Both the position numbers and the translations under genes were made by a program. Positions 44,794 through 53,170 of a stretch of 64,000 nt of DNA are shown in pieces. Source of the DNA: Emticicia aquatica (GTDB taxonomy: Bacteria; Bacteroidota; Bacteroidia; Cytophagales; Spirosomataceae). Every line of letters starts with the position of its first letter. Position 1 is the first letter of the stretch. Location of the stretch: assembly GCF_923079645.1 (NCBI RefSeq), contig NZ_CAKLPY010000007.1:1-64000 (forward strand). The letters are read 5' to 3'. The notes beneath the pieces are model-generated. The model was not told where the DNA came from and did no database searches. It saw only the letters and a program-made list of their open reading frames with translations.

Positions 44794-44870
44794 GTATCAA
44801 GAATTTCTAATTAAATTTAGAAAACCAACCGAGTCGAAACGCTACGGTGGTCAAAAGATGCGGGCTGTTC
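44794..44870 (+). ncRNA. Structured leader of metK, candidate SAM-responsive element
   Basis: A three-way junction can be drawn: P1 GTATC (44794-44798) with GATGC (44857-44861); P2 TTTCTAA (44804-44810) with TTAGAAA (44817-44823); P3 44824-44831 (ACCAACCG, one bulged A) with 44845-44851 (CGGTGGT). A purine-rich AAGAA joins P1 to P2 and CAAAA joins P3 to P1. Placed 108 bases before metK. It does not contain the GAGGGA/GGCCC P2 of the classical S-box nor the SAM-II core, so it is unassigned. The segment 44880-44895 is T-rich and could be part of an expression platform. Confidence 0.45.
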
Positions 44871-44968
44871 TAAAGTCAAAAATGTTTTGTTTTTTTCTTC
44901 AAAATATCCCCTTCAATTACTTGAAAGCTATTAACTAATAAATATCATTAACCAAAAACATAGGATTT

Positions 44969-46246
44969 ATGCCTTATTTATTCACTTCTGAATCTGTATC
45001 GGAAGGACACCCAGACAAAGTATCGGACCAAATCTCAGATGCCCTCATTGATAATTTTATGGCGTTTGACCCTTCTTCTAAAGTAGCTTGCGAAACTTTG
45101 GTAACAACAGGTTTAGTAGTTTTGGCAGGAGAAGTAAAAACACAAACGTATCTTGACGTACAAGCAATTGCTCGTGAAGTAATCCGTAAAATTGGTTACA
45201 CAAAGTCGGAATATATGTTTGAAGCTAATTCTTGTGGAATTATCTCGGCAATTCACGACCAATCGGCAGATATTAACCAAGGTGTTGACCGTAAAACTGC
45301 TGATGATTTCGAATCGAAAGCAAACGCACAAGGAGCAGGTGACCAAGGGATGATGTTTGGATATGCTACTCGTGAAACTGATAATTATATGCCATTGGCG
45401 TTGGATTTAGCTCACACTATTCTCCAAGAAATGTCATATATCCGTAATAATGAGCCAAATTTGATTCCTTACTTACGTCCAGATGCAAAATCTCAAGTAA
45501 CTATCGAATATTCTGATGATAACGTTCCACAAAGAATTGATACAATCGTAGTTTCTACGCAGCACGATGATTTCGCTGATGATGAAGAAATGTTAGCAAA
45601 AATCAAGGCAGATGTTATCAATATCGTTATTCCACGTGTACAAGCTAAATTGAAAGCTGAGTTACAAGTGTTGTTCAACGACCAAATTACGTACCACATC
45701 AACCCAACTGGTAAATTTGTAATCGGTGGCCCACACGGAGATACTGGTTTGACAGGTCGTAAAATCATTGTTGATACATATGGTGGTAAAGGTGCTCATG
45801 GTGGTGGTGCTTTCTCTGGAAAAGACCCATCAAAAGTTGACCGTTCGGCGGCTTATGCCACTCGCCACGTAGCCAAAAACTTAGTTGCTGCTGGTCTTTG
45901 CGACGAAGTTTTAGTACAAGTTTCTTACGCTATCGGTGTTGCTAAACCATGTGGTTTGTTTATTGACACTTACGGAACTGCCAAAGTTGATATGACTGAC
46001 GGTGAAATCGCACAAAAAGTAGCTGAGATTTTCGATATGCGTCCGTACGCAATTGAGCAACGTTTGAAATTACGTAACCCAATCTACTCAGAAACAGCCG
46101 CTTATGGCCACATGGGACGTAAAAATGAAGTTGTAACTAAAACTTTCAAAGGGCCAGATGGCACAACAGTTACGAAAGAAGTTGAACTTTTCACTTGGGA
46201 AAAACTTGATTATGTTGATGCAGTAAAAGCAAAATTCGGTCTATGA
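44969..46246 (+). CDS. metK: S-adenosylmethionine synthetase
   Basis: 425 aa, makes SAM from methionine and ATP in the cytoplasm. Family marks are [21 protein letters not shown] (ATP site), [12 protein letters not shown] (about 125-136), [21 protein letters not shown] and [18 protein letters not shown] (P-loop-like). Length is usual for Bacteroidetes. A 170-base structured leader precedes it and a strong terminator follows. Confidence 0.96.
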   Translation: MPYLFTSESVSEGHPDKVSDQISDALIDNFMAFDPSSKVACETLVTTGLVVLAGEVKTQTYLDVQAIAREVIRKIGYTKSEYMFEANSCGIISAIHDQSADINQGVDRKTADDFESKANAQGAGDQGMMFGYATRETDNYMPLALDLAHTILQEMSYIRNNEPNLIPYLRPDAKSQVTIEYSDDNVPQRIDTIVVSTQHDDFADDEEMLAKIKADVINIVIPRVQAKLKAELQVLFNDQITYHINPTGKFVIGGPHGDTGLTGRKIIVDTYGGKGAHGGGAFSGKDPSKVDRSAAYATRHVAKNLVAAGLCDEVLVQVSYAIGVAKPCGLFIDTYGTAKVDMTDGEIAQKVAEIFDMRPYAIEQRLKLRNPIYSETAAYGHMGRKNEVVTKTFKGPDGTTVTKEVELFTWEKLDYVDAVKAKFGL

Positions 46247-46268
46247 TTTTTTCGAGTTTATGATAGAA

Positions 46269-46296
46269 AACGGAAGCCTTTCGGCTTCCGTTTTTT
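46269..46296 (+). terminator. Terminator after metK
   Basis: 10-bp GC-rich stem (46269-46278 with 46283-46292), TTTC loop, then a T-run to 46296; also usable from the HxlR side. Confidence 0.93.
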
Positions 46297-46339
46297 GTTT
46301 AGCACACGTTTTCAACAAAATCACAATTATTGCCTTAAT

Positions 46340-46768
46340 CTATACTGCCATCACTTCTTCCTCCAATTGCTTTCTCAATTGCTCCATAATCGTCTTTAAG
46401 GCTACTTCTTTATTCTTTTTGGCATCATTTACCATTTCCTGTATATCAGCGGGTATCGTGAAATATTTTTCAGCCCAAAGATGAATTTCGAATATTATAG
46501 GGAGTAAATCTATCCCTTTGTGCGTCAGTCTATATAATATTTTTGCTTTACTATCTGGGTGTTCTCGCTTTTCAATGATACCATTTTCCTCCAGAGCCAG
46601 TAATCTGGACGCTAATATATTCGTGGCAATTTTTTCGTCTGATTTTAAAAAATCTCCGTAGGTAGACTTCTGATAGAAAATTAAGTCTCTGATAATTAAC
46701 AAAGACCATTTGTCCCCAAATATTTCAAGACTATTACTAATTGGGCATTCTGACCTTTTTTTAGACAT
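46340..46768 (-). CDS. HxlR-family transcriptional regulator
   Basis: 142-aa winged-helix protein (MSKKRSECPISNSLEIF, GDKWSLLIIRDL, then the recognition region FLKSDEKIATNILASRLLALEENGII). HxlR proteins bind DNA as dimers; YodB, HypR and QorR-type members sense quinones, aldehydes or disulfide stress through an N-terminal Cys, and Cys8 is present here. Divergent from a five- to six-gene operon of redox and hydrolase genes. Each side has a TACATTTG promoter with a CTTGCA-N3-TGCAAG palindrome immediately downstream, so it is expected to repress itself and the operon. Confidence 0.9.
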   Translation of the reverse strand: MSKKRSECPISNSLEIFGDKWSLLIIRDLIFYQKSTYGDFLKSDEKIATNILASRLLALEENGIIEKREHPDSKAKILYRLTHKGIDLLPIIFEIHLWAEKYFTIPADIQEMVNDAKKNKEVALKTIMEQLRKQLEEEVMAV

Positions 46769-46829
46769 TTTGTGAATAATAATTTAAAAATAATCAATAA
46801 TTATCCTTACATAAGTAATGTTTTTGACT

Positions 46830-46876
46830 GCTTGCAATATGCAAGCAAATGTAGGTGTAGAATTTTAAAAATCAAA
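46830..46876 (-). promoter_or_regulatory. HxlR gene promoter with overlapping palindromic operator
   Basis: On the minus strand: TTTG (46876-46873), spacer 19, TACATTTG (46853-46846), then GCTTGCA-TAT-TGCAAGC (46846-46830). This is a textbook Bacteroidetes promoter with a perfect 7-3-7 palindrome over the start of transcription. Leader to ATG 46768 about 70 bases. Confidence 0.75.
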
Positions 46877-46973
46877 AAAAACATAAAGAATTCTAATTAT
46901 CTGGTATTTCAGATCCTGTTTGACTTCAAAATCTGACCCCACAAAATAAATTTTAAAAAATAAATTAAAAATA

Positions 46974-47025
46974 ACTTGCAAAATAAAAGTAAATAAATTT
47001 ACATTTGCACTTGCAAAATGCAAGT
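46974..47025 (+). promoter_or_regulatory. SDR operon promoter with palindromic operator
   Basis: Plus strand: TTG at 46976-46978 within ACTTGCA-AAA-TAAAAGT (a degenerate operator), spacer 21, TACATTTG (47000-47007), then the perfect palindrome ACTTGCA-AAA-TGCAAGT (47009-47025). The unit mirrors the HxlR side base for base in the -7 box and the operator core. Confidence 0.75.
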
Positions 47026-47058
47026 AATTTTTATAACATATTTAAAGAATAAATAGAA

Positions 47059-47859
47059 ATGAGTAAGAATATTTTAGTAACAGGTGCTTCTTCAGGTTTT
47101 GGTTTAATAGTAGCGAACGAGCTTCATGGAAAGGGTTACAATGTAATCGGCACAAGTCGCAACCCTGAAAAAATACAATCGACAGTACCCTTCAAAATGA
47201 TAGCACTCGACCTTGACTCAGAGCAATCCATAAACACTTTACCTGATAGACTTTTCAAAGAAATAGACCAGTTGGATATACTTATTAATAATGCAGGCTT
47301 TTTGGTAAATGGCATTGCCGAAGAAATTCCTATTGAGCTGGGCAGAAAACAATTGGAAACTAATTTTTGGGGAACAATCAAGGTAACAAACGCAATTTTG
47401 CCTCATTTTAGAAAACAGAAATCAGGCAAAATAATTACAGTAGGTTCAATTGTTGGGCTTGTGGCATTTCCGAGTACCGCTTACTATGCTGCTTCAAAAC
47501 ATGCTTTGGAAGGATATTTTAAAGCATTACGCTACGAATTAAATGAGTTCAATATCCGTGTAGCCATGATTGAACCTTCTTCTTTTAAAACAAATATTTT
47601 AGATAATTCTTCTTCGCCTATCGCTAAAATTGAAGCGTATAATTCATTAAGAAATAAAATTGAAAAATTCACTAACGACTTAGTAGTTAAAGCCGAAGAC
47701 CCAGCAATGGTTGCTGCAAAAATGCTTAAAGTGGTCGAAGCAGACAAACCTAATTTCAGAAACATTGTTGGTAAGGGAACTTCAGTGTTAATTAATTTAC
47801 AACATTTTGCCTATGGGTTTTTAGAAAAAACTATTCTTAAACAAGTCAATAGAGCTTAA
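47059..47859 (+). CDS. Short-chain dehydrogenase/reductase
   Basis: 266-aa classical SDR: cofactor motif TGASSGFG (about 8-15), NNAG (about 77), catalytic Ser in VGSIVG, YAASK (Tyr about 142, Lys 146), and the IEPSSFKT loop. Arg following TSR and no acidic residue at the end of beta-2 favour NADP(H). It reduces or oxidises a carbonyl compound of unknown identity. First gene after the HxlR-type operator; stop is 1 base before the next ATG. Confidence 0.88.
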   Translation: MSKNILVTGASSGFGLIVANELHGKGYNVIGTSRNPEKIQSTVPFKMIALDLDSEQSINTLPDRLFKEIDQLDILINNAGFLVNGIAEEIPIELGRKQLETNFWGTIKVTNAILPHFRKQKSGKIITVGSIVGLVAFPSTAYYAASKHALEGYFKALRYELNEFNIRVAMIEPSSFKTNILDNSSSPIAKIEAYNSLRNKIEKFTNDLVVKAEDPAMVAAKMLKVVEADKPNFRNIVGKGTSVLINLQHFAYGFLEKTILKQVNRA

Positions 47860-47860
47860 A

Positions 47861-48766
47861 ATGAGAAATAAATTTCTTTTAACGATTTTGATAATTCTAA
47901 AAATGACAACATCAAATGCACAAAGTGATAACTATTCTTACGCAACAGTTCCTACTCAATTTGTAGAAGCTAACGGACTAAAATTCGCTTACCGTTCTTA
48001 TGGTAAAGAAGGCGATATACCAGTTATTTATTTTAATCACTTAACGGCAAATCTCGATAATTGCGACCCAAGAATTATGGACGCAATTGCAGCACAACGC
48101 CATATTATTTCCTTTGATTATCGGGGCGTAGGTGCTACTACAGGCGAGCAGGGAACAAGCATTGCCGATATGGCAAAAGATGCTATTGCTTTTATTCATG
48201 CTTTGGATTACAAACAAGTAGATATTCTGGCTTTTTCTATGGGTGGCTTTATTACTCAGGAATTACTTTTAGTTGAACCAACTTTGGCTCGTAAAATTAT
48301 ACTTACTGGCACAGGTCCAAGAGGCGGTCAAGGAGTTAGTGATGTGGTTGGCACGACTTACAAGGATATTTTCAAAAGCCTTCTTACATTCAGAGATGCT
48401 AAATTTTATTTATTCTTTACGCAAAATAAAGTGGGGAAAGATGCCGCCCGTGCTTTTCTGAATCGTTTAAAAGAAAGAACAGAAAACCGTGATACGAAGG
48501 TAAAATTAAGTGTCTTGAAAAAACAGCTCAAAGCCATTGAAACTTGGGGACATGATGCACCAGCCGATTTGGGTGTTTTCAAACATCCAGTTTTGGTAGC
48601 CAATGGTGATAACGACAGAATGGTGCCTACACAGCTTTCGTTTGATTTAGCAAAGCGTTTTCCGAATGCTGAACCAGTACTAATTTACCCGAATTCTGGG
48701 CATGGTGGTATTTTTCAATATCACGAAGAATTTCTTAAAAAAGCGTTACTATTTCTTACAAAATAA
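47861..48766 (+). CDS. Exported alpha/beta-hydrolase
   Basis: 301 aa with a signal-like N-terminus (MRNKFLLTILIILKM, then SNAQ). Nucleophile elbow AFSMGG (Ser about 126), acid in NGDNDRMVPTQ, catalytic His in PNSGHGG. Oxyanion region IYFNHLTANLDNCDP has HL in place of the common HG. Similar in layout to chloroperoxidase/esterase and epoxide hydrolase-like proteins; substrate unknown. Follows the SDR gene without gap. Confidence 0.82.
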   Translation: MRNKFLLTILIILKMTTSNAQSDNYSYATVPTQFVEANGLKFAYRSYGKEGDIPVIYFNHLTANLDNCDPRIMDAIAAQRHIISFDYRGVGATTGEQGTSIADMAKDAIAFIHALDYKQVDILAFSMGGFITQELLLVEPTLARKIILTGTGPRGGQGVSDVVGTTYKDIFKSLLTFRDAKFYLFFTQNKVGKDAARAFLNRLKERTENRDTKVKLSVLKKQLKAIETWGHDAPADLGVFKHPVLVANGDNDRMVPTQLSFDLAKRFPNAEPVLIYPNSGHGGIFQYHEEFLKKALLFLTK

Positions 48767-48845
48767 AAAAATAATAAATTTATCAATAACGAACTTACAC
48801 CAACACTTGCTAATACAGGGAATTGAGAAACAAAACCTACAACCC

Positions 48846-49034
48846 ATGAAAACAGAAGCAATGGAACATGACAATGATAAAAATGAAATGAAAAAAAACT
48901 TTAGTAGTGATGCAATTAAAAATCTTTCTGGTAGAATTGCCACCTATTGTACCGCAATTGATACTTACGAAATTCATGAAACCATCATTTTGTACAGAGG
49001 GGCAAAAAAATCAAATAAAGTACAAAGTTTTTAA
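48846..49034 (+). CDS. Small hypothetical protein
   Basis: 62 codons from ATG 48846, in the 308-base gap between the hydrolase and the GH79-like gene. The N-terminal half is charged (MKTEAMEHDNDKNEMKKN), the C-terminal half mixed (IKNLSGRIATYCTAIDTYE). No family, no convincing ribosome site; it could be a chance frame or a relic. Confidence 0.3.
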   Translation: MKTEAMEHDNDKNEMKKNFSSDAIKNLSGRIATYCTAIDTYEIHETIILYRGAKKSNKVQSF

Positions 49035-49074
49035 CCGATATTTCTCACTCTCAAACAATTATAAAGAACGTTTT

Positions 49075-50583
49075 ATGAAATACACAAATATAGCATTACT
49101 ATTGATTATGGCATTTTTTAATGTAAATGCTTTTGCACAAAATACTCCTCAAAACAACATTAATTTGAAGGAAATGAGGTTTATCGGAAAGGTAGATGAG
49201 CGATTTCAATCATTCAATGTGGAAATGTGTGAGGTGATTGGAGGCGATTTTTGGATTCCTTACCCATTGATTGATTCTGTCAGAAAAACTTCTAATAAAA
49301 AAGGGATTGATGCACTGAAATGGAAAATTGAGCCCATCAATCTTTATGAAAAAAAGTTGCGTAATCTTGCTGCTGGTTTAGGTCCAACTTACGTAAGAGT
49401 GAGTGGCACTTGGGCAAATGCCGTCTATTTTCAAAATAATGATGAAGCAAAATTAAGTAGTCCACCAAAAGGATTTAAGAATATTTTGACTCGCCAACAA
49501 TGGAAAGGGGTAGTAGATTTTTGTAAAGCTGTGGATGGGAAATTGGTTAGCTCATTCCCGATAAGCAATGGCATGAGAGATGAAAATGGTAAATATCAAC
49601 CAACACAAGTAAAGGCTATTTTAGATTATACCCAATCAATTGGTGGTGAAATTTCGGCCGCTGAATTTTTCAATGAGCCATCGCATGCCTCGCATGGTGA
49701 TGCTCCAAAAGGATATAATGGGAATGATTTTGCAAAAGAGTTTGATGTTTTTAAAAGTTTTGTTTCAAAATCTGCACCTTATATGAAAATTATTGGGCCA
49801 GGCTCTACGGGCGAAAGTATTTTGCCATCAGGATTAGATATCTCCATTGATAAACTACTTTCACCAGCACCAAAACCCAATTTTGAAGTATTTACTTATC
49901 ATTATTATGGTACAGTTTCAAAACGTTGCGGAGGAGGGCAAACGCCTGAAAAAGCATTAACATTCGAATGGTTAAGCAGGACCGAAAAGGGTTTGGAATT
50001 CTACCAAAATGCAAGAGACAAATATATGCCAAATGCACCAATATGGCTCACTGAAACCGCCGAATCAGCTTGTGGAGGAAATCCGTTGGCAGCGACTTAT
50101 ATTGATAGTTTTCGCTATTTGGAACAACTTGGCAGACTGGCAAAAAAGGGTGTACAAGTTGTAATGCACAACACGCTTGCAAGAAGCGAATATGGCTTAT
50201 TAGAACATGATACCCATAACCCAAGGCCTAATTATTGGGCAGCTTTTCTTTGGAATAAATTTATGGGAAATCAAGTTTTTGAGGCAGGAAGTTTGGAAGC
50301 TGGTGTCGATATTTTTGTACATAATTTAAAAAATAAATCGAAAGGAAAAACTGTATTGATTTTGAACACCAATAATAAATCAACCACTATAAATATTCCG
50401 TCAAATGCGAAGCAATATTTGCTGACAGCAGATGAATTATTAACCAAAAAAGTGAGCTTAAATGGTAAAATGCTACAAATGAAAGCCAATGATGAATTAC
50501 CAGAGATAAATGGCATCAATATAAAAAAAGGAATTGTACAATTACCTGCTCAAAGTATTATGTTTTTGACATTTAGTAAATAA
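49075..50583 (+). CDS. GH79-like glycosidase (heparanase/beta-glucuronidase family)
   Basis: 502 aa from ATG 49075, which starts a signal peptide (MKYTNIALLLIMAFF to FAQ); the frame is open upstream to 48907 without signal features. A (beta/alpha)8 barrel is followed by a C-terminal beta domain (about 410-502). Candidate acid/base Glu is in AEFFNEPSHAS (about 203) and the nucleophile Glu in IWLTETAESACGG (about 325). GLGPTYVRVSGTWAN and GVQVVMHNTLARSEYGLLE resemble heparanase. Likely acts on glucuronides outside the cytoplasm. Its place in an HxlR-controlled redox operon is unusual. Confidence 0.75.
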   Translation: MKYTNIALLLIMAFFNVNAFAQNTPQNNINLKEMRFIGKVDERFQSFNVEMCEVIGGDFWIPYPLIDSVRKTSNKKGIDALKWKIEPINLYEKKLRNLAAGLGPTYVRVSGTWANAVYFQNNDEAKLSSPPKGFKNILTRQQWKGVVDFCKAVDGKLVSSFPISNGMRDENGKYQPTQVKAILDYTQSIGGEISAAEFFNEPSHASHGDAPKGYNGNDFAKEFDVFKSFVSKSAPYMKIIGPGSTGESILPSGLDISIDKLLSPAPKPNFEVFTYHYYGTVSKRCGGGQTPEKALTFEWLSRTEKGLEFYQNARDKYMPNAPIWLTETAESACGGNPLAATYIDSFRYLEQLGRLAKKGVQVVMHNTLARSEYGLLEHDTHNPRPNYWAAFLWNKFMGNQVFEAGSLEAGVDIFVHNLKNKSKGKTVLILNTNNKSTTINIPSNAKQYLLTADELLTKKVSLNGKMLQMKANDELPEINGINIKKGIVQLPAQSIMFLTFSK

Positions 50584-50637
50584 AGCTTTAAGCAAGTAAA
50601 ATCATTAAATATATTAAATCGATTAATTCAAAGAACA

Positions 50638-51642
50638 ATGAAAGCATTCATAGTAAAACGCTACGGCAAAAAAGAAAAGTTACATCTAACAGAAATTGCA
50701 GAGCCAGTTATAAATGAAAACGAAGTATTGGTGCAAATATATGCGGCAGGTGTAAACCTATTAGACTCTATGATAAAATGGGGTGAATTCAAACTATTTC
50801 TTCCCTATAAAACACCACTTACTAATGGCCACGATATGGCAGGTGTAATAACCAAAGTAGGTTCAAAGGTTAGCAAATATAAAGTGGGTGATGAAGTTTT
50901 TTCAAGAGTGTCTGATTATAAAATTGGAACATTTGCAGAATACATTGCCGTGAATGAAAATGATTTAGCACTAAAGCCCAAAAATCTTTCTATGGATGAA
51001 GCCGCCTCTATTCCTTTAGTTGGTTTAACAGCTTGGCAAGCATTGGTAGAAATTGCAAAACTTAAAAAAGGGCAAAAAGTTTTTATTCAAGCGGGTTCGG
51101 GTGGAGTAGGTACATTCGCCATTCAGTTGGCAAAACATTTAGGAGCTTATGTAGCTACAACTACAAGTACAAAAAATGTAGAATTAGTAAAAGACCTTGG
51201 AGCTGATTTAGTAATTGATTACAAAACACAAGACTTCGCTAAACTCTTGAAAAACTACGATTTGGTGTTACACAGTAACCGTGAAAAAATAGTTTTAGAG
51301 CAATCGCTGGGCATCTTAAAAAAAGGCGGTCAACTTATTTCATTAGTAGGTCCTCCCACACCCGAATTTGCTCAAGAAATTGGCTTGCCTTGGCATTTGA
51401 AATTTATCACAAAACTTTTAAGTTCAGGAGCGAAGAAAAAGGCAGAAAAGTTTGGTGTAAAATTCGTTTTCTTGTTTATGAGAGCAAATGGCAAGCAATT
51501 AGGGGAAATAACCAAACTTATTGAATCGGGAATCATAAAACCAGTTATTGATAAAGTATTTCCGTTTGAGCATACCAACGAAGCATTGGAGTATGTGGAA
51601 ATGGGTCGGTCGAGAGGGAAAGTGGTGGTTAAAGTTAAGTAG
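50638..51642 (+). CDS. Zinc-independent quinone oxidoreductase-like MDR enzyme
   Basis: 334-aa medium-chain dehydrogenase/reductase. GroES-like domain (1-125; NGHDMAGVITKVG, VGDEVFSR), Rossmann domain with AGSGGVGTFAIQLAKHLGA (about 155-173). The catalytic-zinc Cys/His ligands of alcohol dehydrogenases are absent (AAGVNLLDS), as in quinone reductases. Uses NAD(P)H to reduce quinones or enals. Last gene of the HxlR operon; the terminator follows about 80 bases later. Fits the known link of HxlR regulators to electrophile stress. Confidence 0.87.
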   Translation: MKAFIVKRYGKKEKLHLTEIAEPVINENEVLVQIYAAGVNLLDSMIKWGEFKLFLPYKTPLTNGHDMAGVITKVGSKVSKYKVGDEVFSRVSDYKIGTFAEYIAVNENDLALKPKNLSMDEAASIPLVGLTAWQALVEIAKLKKGQKVFIQAGSGGVGTFAIQLAKHLGAYVATTTSTKNVELVKDLGADLVIDYKTQDFAKLLKNYDLVLHSNREKIVLEQSLGILKKGGQLISLVGPPTPEFAQEIGLPWHLKFITKLLSSGAKKKAEKFGVKFVFLFMRANGKQLGEITKLIESGIIKPVIDKVFPFEHTNEALEYVEMGRSRGKVVVKVK

Positions 51643-51720
51643 TTCATTAGACTTCTTACGATAGAAGGTTTGACAAAGTTTTCGTGCCGTTGTCTGTACT
51701 GGAACGATGAGGTTAATATA

Positions 51721-51747
51721 AAAGGAAGCTGCAATGCTTCCTTTTTT
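51721..51747 (+). terminator. Terminator after HxlR-controlled operon
   Basis: 9-bp stem (51721-51729 with 51736-51744), 6-base loop, then continuous T-run. Confidence 0.9.
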
Positions 51748-51871
51748 GTTTCTGCACGATAGTTTTTCAAACCGTCAAACCAAAAATATATTTGTTCAAA
51801 ACATTCTTCAAAAACACTTTGTTTTCAATTGAAAAATAATGAGTATTTTCGCAGAAAAAAACTCCAAAAAA

Positions 51872-53047
51872 ATGAAAACCAAAGAGCAATTTTTTAAAAT
51901 ATGCTTGATATTTTTTTTACCTTTCACAGTATTTGCCCAAACGCCTAAACAAGTAGTTGCACCGACAAATCCTAAGCCAACGGTCTATTCAATCATTGAG
52001 CAAGTTCGTAAAAAATACGCTCCTGATAAGCGAGTTGCTGTTTTTCAAGCTGACCTTGACTCTAATCAAATTGTGGGTAAAACAAATTTGCCTTTAGCTA
52101 AAAAAGAACTATTAAATCGCTTAAAATCAAGCGGTTATAATTTGACCGATGGTATAAAAAGCCTTCCTGATTTAGAAGAACTTGATAATAAAACTTTCGC
52201 TATTATCAATATTTCGGTGGCAAATATTCGCAGTCAACCAAAAGAATCAGCCGAATTGGCTTCGCAATCTTTACTTGGAACTGTCGTAAAAGTTTTCGAT
52301 AAAGACCGTCATTGGTACCTTGTTCAAACACCCGACAATTATATTGGCTGGGTTGATGGCTCAACTATTACTCGCGTAACCAAAGAGCAAAGTGAACAAT
52401 ATCAAGCAAAAAAATACTTGATGTATAACAAACCTTTTGGGTTTTCCTATGTAAAAGCTGACGAAAACTCACAGACAATTTCGGACTTAACTTGGGGTGA
52501 TTTATTAGTCGTAAAAGACACTTTACAAAACTTTTATGAAGTTATTTATCCTGATGAAAGAAAAGCATTTGTAGCAAAAAATGAAACAATTGCTCATCAG
52601 CAGTGGAAAAAAACAGTAGTTCCAAGCGAACAAAATTTGGTAAATGCCGCTTATAAAATGCAAGGATTACCTTATTTATGGGGCGGAACTTCATGGAAAG
52701 GTGTCGATTGTAGTGGTTTCACAAGAATGGTTTATCAAGCAAACGGAATCTTGCTTCCACGTGATGCTTCACAACAAGTTTTTGTTGGTAATGAAGTTGC
52801 TTTCGATAGTTTACAAGTAGGCGACTTGCTTTTTTTTGGCGAAAAAGCAACACTCGAAAAACCAGAAAAAGTTGTTCACGTAGGAATGTGGCTCGGAAAC
52901 AATGAATTTATCCATTCTTCTGGAATGGTTAGAATCAGTAGTTTTGATAAAACTTCGCCTCGTTTTGATGCCCACAATGCTGGGCGATATTTGCGAGCAA
53001 AAAGAATGTTAGGAGCAGATAAAGGAATTGTTTCTTTGAAGAAATAA
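51872..53047 (+). CDS. NlpC/P60 (C40) cell-wall peptidase with SH3 domains
   Basis: 391 aa from ATG 51872, which starts the signal peptide (MKTKEQFFKICLIF to VFAQ). An upstream in-frame ATG at 51839 sits beside a -7-like TATTTTCG and is less likely. Residues about 100-170 form an SH3b domain (NIRSQPKESAELASQ, YIGWVDGS), a second SH3-like segment spans about 180-245, and the catalytic NlpC/P60 domain about 255-370 has Cys in VDCSGFTRM and His in VVHVGMW and EFIHSSG. Of the YkfC type that cleaves gamma-D-Glu-diamino acid bonds in muropeptides. Periplasmic. Confidence 0.9.
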   Translation: MKTKEQFFKICLIFFLPFTVFAQTPKQVVAPTNPKPTVYSIIEQVRKKYAPDKRVAVFQADLDSNQIVGKTNLPLAKKELLNRLKSSGYNLTDGIKSLPDLEELDNKTFAIINISVANIRSQPKESAELASQSLLGTVVKVFDKDRHWYLVQTPDNYIGWVDGSTITRVTKEQSEQYQAKKYLMYNKPFGFSYVKADENSQTISDLTWGDLLVVKDTLQNFYEVIYPDERKAFVAKNETIAHQQWKKTVVPSEQNLVNAAYKMQGLPYLWGGTSWKGVDCSGFTRMVYQANGILLPRDASQQVFVGNEVAFDSLQVGDLLFFGEKATLEKPEKVVHVGMWLGNNEFIHSSGMVRISSFDKTSPRFDAHNAGRYLRAKRMLGADKGIVSLKK

Positions 53048-53170
53048 AATAAGATATACAATTTTGTCATCAGAAAATATAAACCGATAACTAATTTCTT
53101 CCTAGATTAGTTGTCAAATATACGTTTATTGCACCAATCTTTTTCTTATCTATATTCAACCAAAATACAA

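Noticed and set aside
44794..44870. Classical S-box (SAM-I) or cobalamin riboswitch for the metK leader
   Set aside because: The order AUCAAGA-stem-stem is only vaguely S-box-like; the GAGGGA/GGCCC P2 and GGUGCUAAUUCC segments, and the B12 box, are absent.
48702..48845. Upstream extension of the 62-codon frame to 48702
   Set aside because: It would overlap the end of the hydrolase gene by 65 bases in another frame; ATG 48846 is the sensible start if the frame is real at all.
48907..49074. Extension of the GH79-like protein upstream of 49075
   Set aside because: Residues before the signal peptide show no family similarity and overlap the small frame.
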